A DNA stretch of 34,931 nucleotides from Parerythrobacter sp. GTDB lineage: Bacteria > Pseudomonadota > Alphaproteobacteria > Sphingomonadales > Sphingomonadaceae. The notes under the pieces were generated by a model. That model did no database searches. It was not told the DNA's origin and saw only the letters and a program-made list of their open reading frames with translations. The translations under genes and the position numbers were made by a program. The stretch covers positions 1 to 34,931 of the forward strand of contig JANQPE010000109.1 in NCBI GenBank assembly GCA_028289565.1. Reading direction: 5' to 3'. Shown one piece after another: positions 30,848 to 34,931 of this stretch; position 1 is the first letter of the stretch, and each line of letters starts with the position of its first letter.

Positions 30848-32878
30848 ATGAGGTCGCGAAGATTCCCAACCGCCACTGCGTTCGCCGCTGCTGCAATGAC
30901 GGGGCCGTTCCCGCTGTCAGCGCAAGACGATGCCGCCGGGCAAGATCAACCGGTTATCGTCGTGACCGGGCAAGGCCTGCCAGATTCACCCGCGATCCCG
31001 GCCTATGCCAATGTCGAACTCGATCGCGAGCAAATCGTCACAGTGCCTTCGGGCCGGATCGAGGAAGCACTTGGTGCGGTCGCCGGCTTCCAGCAGTTTC
31101 GCCGCTCGGACAGCCGCTCGTCCAATCCCAGCGCACAGGGGGTGACGTTGCGCGCTTTGGGCGGGAATGCGACGAGCCGGGCGCTGGTGCTGCTCGACGG
31201 CGTGCCGATGGCCGATCCGTTCTTTGGCTATATTCCGCTCAGCGCCATCGTGCCTGAGCGGCTGGACACTATCCGGGTGACGCGTGGTGGTGGGTCAGGT
31301 CCGTTCGGGGCAGGGGCACTTGCGGGCACGATCGAGCTGACCAGTGCCGATATGTCGGCACTGGAGCCGGTCATGGCAAGTCTGCTGGTCAATGATAGGG
31401 GCGAGACCGAGGCCAGCGGTACGATCGCGCGGGAACTGGGCGGAGGGTTTGCCGTGCTCAGCGGGCGCTGGGACCAGGGGAAGGGCTTCTTCACCACGCC
31501 TGAGGTCCAGCGCGTTCCCGCCAGTGCGAGAGCTGCTTTCGACAGCTGGTCGGTGGGCGCGCGCGTGGCTACCCCGCTTTCGGAGAGCATCGAATTGCAG
31601 GCACGCGGCTTGGTCTTCCGCGACGAGCGCACTTTACGCTTCGATGGAGCAGATTCTTCCAGCGAAGGGCAGGATGCCAGTATCCGTCTGGTGGGTCGGG
31701 GTGTCTGGCAATTCGATGCGCTGGCTTATGTTCAGGCGCGCAATTTCTCCAACATGGTGATCAGTTCGACCCGCTTCGTGCGTGTGCTCGATCAGCGCAA
31801 TACGCCATCGACCGGGCTGGGCGGAAAGCTGGAAATACGTCCACCTGCGGGATCGGATCATGTCCTGCGGCTGGGTGTTGACTACCGCCGGTCGTCGGGT
31901 GAATTGCAGGAGGAGGCGTACAGCGCTTTCACCGGCAATTTGCGCGAGCGCCGCCGTGCAGGTGGGCGCAATTCGGATCTCGGCTTCTTCATCGAGAACG
32001 ACTGGTCGCTGGGTGCGCTGGTGCTGACCGGCGGGTTGCGTGCGGATCGGACGGTAATCGAAGGCGGGTTCTTTCGTGCCGTCGATGCAAATGGAGCCCT
32101 GGTCAGCGAAGCCATCGCTCCGGATCGCTCGGACTGGTCGCTTTCCTACCGTGCGGGCGCGACTTACCGGGTGAGCAATGTACTGCGCCTGCGTACTGCG
32201 ATCTATAGCGGTTTGCGCCTGCCTACGCTCAACGAACTCTACCGGCCGTTCGTCGTGTTTCCCGTCGTCACGCAAGCCAATGCCGCGCTTGGGAACGAAC
32301 GGCTGGAAGGCTTCGAGGCGGGGATCGATCTGATGCCTGCGAATGGCGTGGAATTTTCGCTGACCGCATTCGACAACCGGGTCGAAAATGCAATCGCCAA
32401 TGTGACGCTAACACCGACCTTGCGTCAGCGGCGGAACCTTCCGGCGATCGAAGCACGCGGGATCGAAGCGGGACTGTCGGTGACACGCGGTCAGGTGAGC
32501 CTCACCGGTTCGCTCGTGCTTACCGATGCCGAGGTGGACGGGCGCGGGGCATCGGCGGCTCTCGACGGCAACCGCCCGCCGCAAACGCCTGAATTTGCCG
32601 CCGGGACAACGCTGGCATGGCGGCCGGCCGCTGGCTGGCTGCTGTCCGCGACGCTGCGCCATGTCGGCAAGCAGTTCGAAAGCGACCGGGAAACCGATGT
32701 CCTGCCCGCTGCCACGACTGTCGGTGCTTATGCACAGGTGCCTATTACCGGGAAGCTCGCCCTGGTCCTGCGCGGCGAAAACCTGTTCGACGAAACCATC
32801 GTCACGCGCAATTCGAACGGCGCGATCGATCTTGGAGTGCCGCGCACGCTGTGGGCCGGATTGCGCTGGGGCTACTGA
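30848..32878 (+). CDS. TonB-dependent receptor
   Basis: A 676-residue outer-membrane receptor. A signal peptide (about 1-25, ending PLSAQ) is followed by the region QPVIVVTGQGLP, typical of the TonB-box area. A plug domain (about 40-165) contains EEALGAVAGFQQFRRSDSR, GVTLRALGGNATSRALVLLDGVPM and DTIRVTRGGGSGPFGAGALAGTIEL. A beta-barrel contains the LRLPTLNELYRPF motif and ends NSNGAIDLGVPRTLWAGLRWGY. The layout resembles siderophore/cobalamin receptors; the ligand is not predictable. It is divergent from the monooxygenase, and its final 7 bp overlap the convergent acyltransferase stop. Confidence 0.9.
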   Translation: MRSRRFPTATAFAAAAMTGPFPLSAQDDAAGQDQPVIVVTGQGLPDSPAIPAYANVELDREQIVTVPSGRIEEALGAVAGFQQFRRSDSRSSNPSAQGVTLRALGGNATSRALVLLDGVPMADPFFGYIPLSAIVPERLDTIRVTRGGGSGPFGAGALAGTIELTSADMSALEPVMASLLVNDRGETEASGTIARELGGGFAVLSGRWDQGKGFFTTPEVQRVPASARAAFDSWSVGARVATPLSESIELQARGLVFRDERTLRFDGADSSSEGQDASIRLVGRGVWQFDALAYVQARNFSNMVISSTRFVRVLDQRNTPSTGLGGKLEIRPPAGSDHVLRLGVDYRRSSGELQEEAYSAFTGNLRERRRAGGRNSDLGFFIENDWSLGALVLTGGLRADRTVIEGGFFRAVDANGALVSEAIAPDRSDWSLSYRAGATYRVSNVLRLRTAIYSGLRLPTLNELYRPFVVFPVVTQANAALGNERLEGFEAGIDLMPANGVEFSLTAFDNRVENAIANVTLTPTLRQRRNLPAIEARGIEAGLSVTRGQVSLTGSLVLTDAEVDGRGASAALDGNRPPQTPEFAAGTTLAWRPAAGWLLSATLRHVGKQFESDRETDVLPAATTVGAYAQVPITGKLALVLRGENLFDETIVTRNSNGAIDLGVPRTLWAGLRWGY

Positions 32879-33918
32879 CCGGTCGCCAGGCCGCGCTGCT
32901 CGTCCATGCCCATTGCGACAAGCAGCGGGTTTTCATCCTGCCGCGTCTTGAAGGTAGCCTTGTCGCCCATGCCGCGCCAATCGGTCAGGATCAGCGATTG
33001 CGCGACGGCGCCGCCCAACGTTGTGCCAGGTCCGGTGACGATAAACAGGTCGGGTGCGAACTCGCGGGCTGCAACGGCGATGGCGCGGGTAAAGTCGTAA
33101 CTCTCGGTCACCTGGTGGCCGAGTGTGTAATCCCATAGCGCTTCGGTATCGCTCGCATGCGGCCACCAGATCGCACCGCGCCCATCGATCATCGGCAAGA
33201 CGGGCTGGCCGAACAGATCCGGCGGCAGTTTCGCACGCCCTTTCTCGGCAACGGGCCGCTGCAGGTGGGTGTGAAAGGCAGCGTGGTTGCCGAGCCGCAT
33301 CGGGAAGCGACCGTGGATCGGCTCCGCCGTTTCCTCGAAGGCCTTCAGCCCGGCTTCGTTGCCGGCGAGGACCAGCATCCCGCCCAGGTTGATCGAAAGG
33401 GCAAGGACGCAATCGGCCCGTCCGTCGATTTCGGCGACGATGGTGGACAATTGCGCCTTTCTCGCGGAGTCCGGTCGCCAGTCGTCACCAAGGAAAGGAT
33501 AGACCAGTTGGCCGCCGATCAGTGCCTCCTGCATCAGCGTTCCCATCGTGTTGGCGATGCTGAACCCGTCTTTCGGTGAAACCGCCCCGGCACAGGTGAG
33601 CGCGGAATACCAGCCCATCGAATTGCCGGTTACCGCGACTACGTCGATTATTTCGCGGTTGATCGACAGGAAATCACCCAGAGTCGCGACGAAAATCAGG
33701 CCCGAAGCGTTGTCGCCGCGTGTATGCCCGGCGAGGCTGAAGCGTTCCGCGCCATCGAGAGCGGTCAGCGTTTCCTGCCCCTCGGCTCCGCGCTGCGCAT
33801 CGAATGCAGCAAGCAAGCCCGCATCGGGGAAATAACGTGACAGATAGCCCAGTTCGGCCTTGTTGTATGTCCCGCGGCCCGGACAAATGATAACGGCTGT
33901 TTTTCTTGGCGCGGTCAT
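32872..33918 (-). CDS. FabD-like acyltransferase lacking the malonate-binding arginine
   Basis: A 348-residue member of the acyltransferase (malonyl-CoA:ACP transacylase) fold. By eye it aligns to FabD at GNSMGWYSALTCAGAV, with catalytic Ser100, and at FHTHLQRP, with catalytic His216. Two key positions differ: the oxyanion-hole Gln of GQGSQ is Arg15 (PGRGTY), and the Arg that binds the malonyl carboxylate (E. coli R117, in MRGKFMQEA) is Met125 (TMGTLMQEA). A non-carboxylated acyl group is therefore the more likely substrate. The ATG overlaps the stop of the E1 gene (ATGA), so the two are translationally coupled. The frame continuing upstream to 34176 is an antisense-style extension and is rejected. 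Confidence 0.82.
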   Translation of the reverse strand: MTAPRKTAVIICPGRGTYNKAELGYLSRYFPDAGLLAAFDAQRGAEGQETLTALDGAERFSLAGHTRGDNASGLIFVATLGDFLSINREIIDVVAVTGNSMGWYSALTCAGAVSPKDGFSIANTMGTLMQEALIGGQLVYPFLGDDWRPDSARKAQLSTIVAEIDGRADCVLALSINLGGMLVLAGNEAGLKAFEETAEPIHGRFPMRLGNHAAFHTHLQRPVAEKGRAKLPPDLFGQPVLPMIDGRGAIWWPHASDTEALWDYTLGHQVTESYDFTRAIAVAAREFAPDLFIVTGPGTTLGGAVAQSLILTDWRGMGDKATFKTRQDENPLLVAMGMDEQRGLATGQ

Positions 33919-34931
33919 GCCTTGTCTCCGGCCAGTTTGCATGCGGCTGCCACGATGCCGGCCACGGACGGCATGGTCGCGGCATAGGCTGGGCCGGTCG
34001 GGATGAAACTGTCCTCGGCGCAATAGCGCGCATGCGGCTTGTCGATGCGTTCGGCGAGCAGCGCCATCAGCGCTTCGGCCAGGCCACCCGTCCGGCGTGT
34101 TTCGTCGACGATCAGCACACGGCTTGCATCTCCGATAGCATCGATCAGTGCATCCCCGGGCAGCGGGTTGAGCCAATGCAGGTCGATCACGCGCACTGCG
34201 ATACCGTCATCGGCCAGCCGTTTTCGCGCCTGCAAAGACAGATGCAACCCGTTGGCATAGCTGACAATGGCAAGGTCCGTCTCTTTGCCATGCGTGGTCA
34301 CTTCGCCCAGTCCGATCCGTTCGGACGGCTCGGGATAGGTTCGCAGCCATGCGCCATCGCCTGCCTCGTGCAGGTCGCGCATCGGATAAAGTGCGATCGG
34401 CTCAAGGAATACGACCAGCCGCTGTTCCTCGCGCGCCAGGCGCACGCATTCGCGCAGCAACTTCGCGGCGTCCGCCCCGTTGGACGGGCAGCACAGGATC
34501 AGTCCCGGCACGTCGCGTAAGGCGGCGAAACTGTTGTCGTTATGGAAGTGCCCACCGAAGCCGCGCTGATAGCCGAGCCCGGCGATGCGGACGACCATCG
34601 GATTGGCATATTGGCCATTGGAAAAGAACGGTAATGTCGCGCCTTCGCCGCGCAGTTGATCCTCGGCATTGTGGTAATAGGCGAGGAACTGGATTTCCGT
34701 GATCGGCAGCAGCCCGTTCTGCGCCATGCCAAGCCCCAGCCCGAGGATCGACTGCTCGTCGAGCAGCGTATCGATCACCCGCGCCCGCCCGAAGCGCCCG
34801 GAAAGCTTCTGGGTCACCCCATAGACCCCGCCCTTGGCCTCGATATCCTCGCCCATCAGCGCGATCTCGCGATGTACGAGCATCAGGTCGGTCAGCGCCC
34901 AGTTAATCAGCCTGGTCATGATCTGCGGTTG
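33915..34931 (-). CDS. Thiamine-dependent 2-oxoacid dehydrogenase E1, C-terminal (beta-like) part; N-terminus outside the window
   Basis: A transketolase-type pyrimidine-binding domain (GEDIEAKGGVYGVTQKL, LDEQSILGLGLGMAQNG, EIQFLAYYHNAEDQLRG, VRIAGLGYQRGFGGHFHND) is followed by a transketolase C-terminal domain (DLAIVSYANGLHLSLQA, VRVIDLHWLNPL, VDETRRTGG). There is an ATG at 34919, but the frame stays open to the window edge (QPQI precedes the Met). The Met lies just before the beta domain, so this is probably the second half of a fused alpha-beta E1 like those of branched-chain 2-oxoacid dehydrogenases. Its stop overlaps the acyltransferase start. Confidence 0.85.
   Translation of the reverse strand, partial: QPQIMTRLINWALTDLMLVHREIALMGEDIEAKGGVYGVTQKLSGRFGRARVIDTLLDEQSILGLGLGMAQNGLLPITEIQFLAYYHNAEDQLRGEGATLPFFSNGQYANPMVVRIAGLGYQRGFGGHFHNDNSFAALRDVPGLILCCPSNGADAAKLLRECVRLAREEQRLVVFLEPIALYPMRDLHEAGDGAWLRTYPEPSERIGLGEVTTHGKETDLAIVSYANGLHLSLQARKRLADDGIAVRVIDLHWLNPLPGDALIDAIGDASRVLIVDETRRTGGLAEALMALLAERIDKPHARYCAEDSFIPTGPAYAATMPSVAGIVAAACKLAGDKA

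Noticed and set aside
33919-34176. 86-codon N-terminal extension of the acyltransferase
   Set aside because: Out-of-frame shadow of the E1 gene, Arg-rich and non-homologous; the ATGA overlap start is far better.
1-34931. CRISPR arrays, insertion sequences, prophage or rRNA genes
   Set aside because: No regularly spaced repeats, transposase, phage structural genes or rRNA sequence seen while reading both strands.

Overview
The window looks like chromosomal DNA from an alphaproteobacterium of the order Sphingomonadales, most likely Erythrobacteraceae. This is inferred from the high G+C, the NDUFA12-like complex I accessory subunit, the large Oar-like TonB-dependent receptor with its own TonB-like protein, and the overall gene mix. 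No species can be named from sequence reading alone. Most of the window is ordinary housekeeping DNA; the unusual parts are at 21.4-26.1 kb and at the right edge.

Layout. Positions 1-307 hold no convincing gene, only a palindromic repeat and a short 8-bp tandem repeat. From 0.3 to 6.3 kb: msrA, an exported methyltransferase-like protein, an N-carbamoylputrescine amidase overlapping folK, tRNA-Lys(UUU), a YhhQ-type queuosine precursor transporter, and a CNT nucleoside transporter followed closely by a 2-oxoglutarate/Fe(II) oxygenase. From 6.5 to 12.8 kb: an 1143-residue TonB-dependent receptor with a strong terminator, a TonB-like protein, and the GDP-mannose pair manC-manA with overlapping ends. 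From 12.8 to 16.7 kb: a minus-strand operon telA - xpaC-like - PHA-granule-type small protein, divergent from a DUF389 membrane protein. From 16.7 to 21.2 kb: a fatty acyl-AMP ligase, recX, a DUF192 lipoprotein, the NDUFA12-like subunit, a DUF2155 lipoprotein, and aat.

From 21.3 to 26.0 kb, tRNA-Trp(CCA) is separated from secE, which commonly follows it in alphaproteobacteria, by about 4.7 kb of accessory genes. These are a TetR-type regulator with a clean 22-bp inverted-repeat operator, three divergently transcribed membrane proteins (two of them related to each other, the third resembling a cytochrome b), a fourth membrane protein translationally coupled to tetR, a 49-residue protein with a strong ribosome binding site and terminator, and an AGCS amino-acid:sodium symporter. 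I do not recognise the membrane-protein operon as a described system.

From 26.1 to 28.2 kb lies secE-nusG-rplK-rplA. It has a structured leader before secE, a probable L1 autoregulatory stem before rplK, and a terminator after rplA; rplJ-rplL-rpoBC do not follow. From 28.3 to 34.9 kb: a CinA-type MoCF-domain protein, a second palindromic repeat, a Baeyer-Villiger-type flavin monooxygenase divergent from a second TonB-dependent receptor, and at the right edge a coupled pair: the C-terminal part of a 2-oxoacid dehydrogenase E1 and a FabD-like acyltransferase. The acyltransferase keeps the catalytic Ser and His but has lost the Arg that binds malonate.
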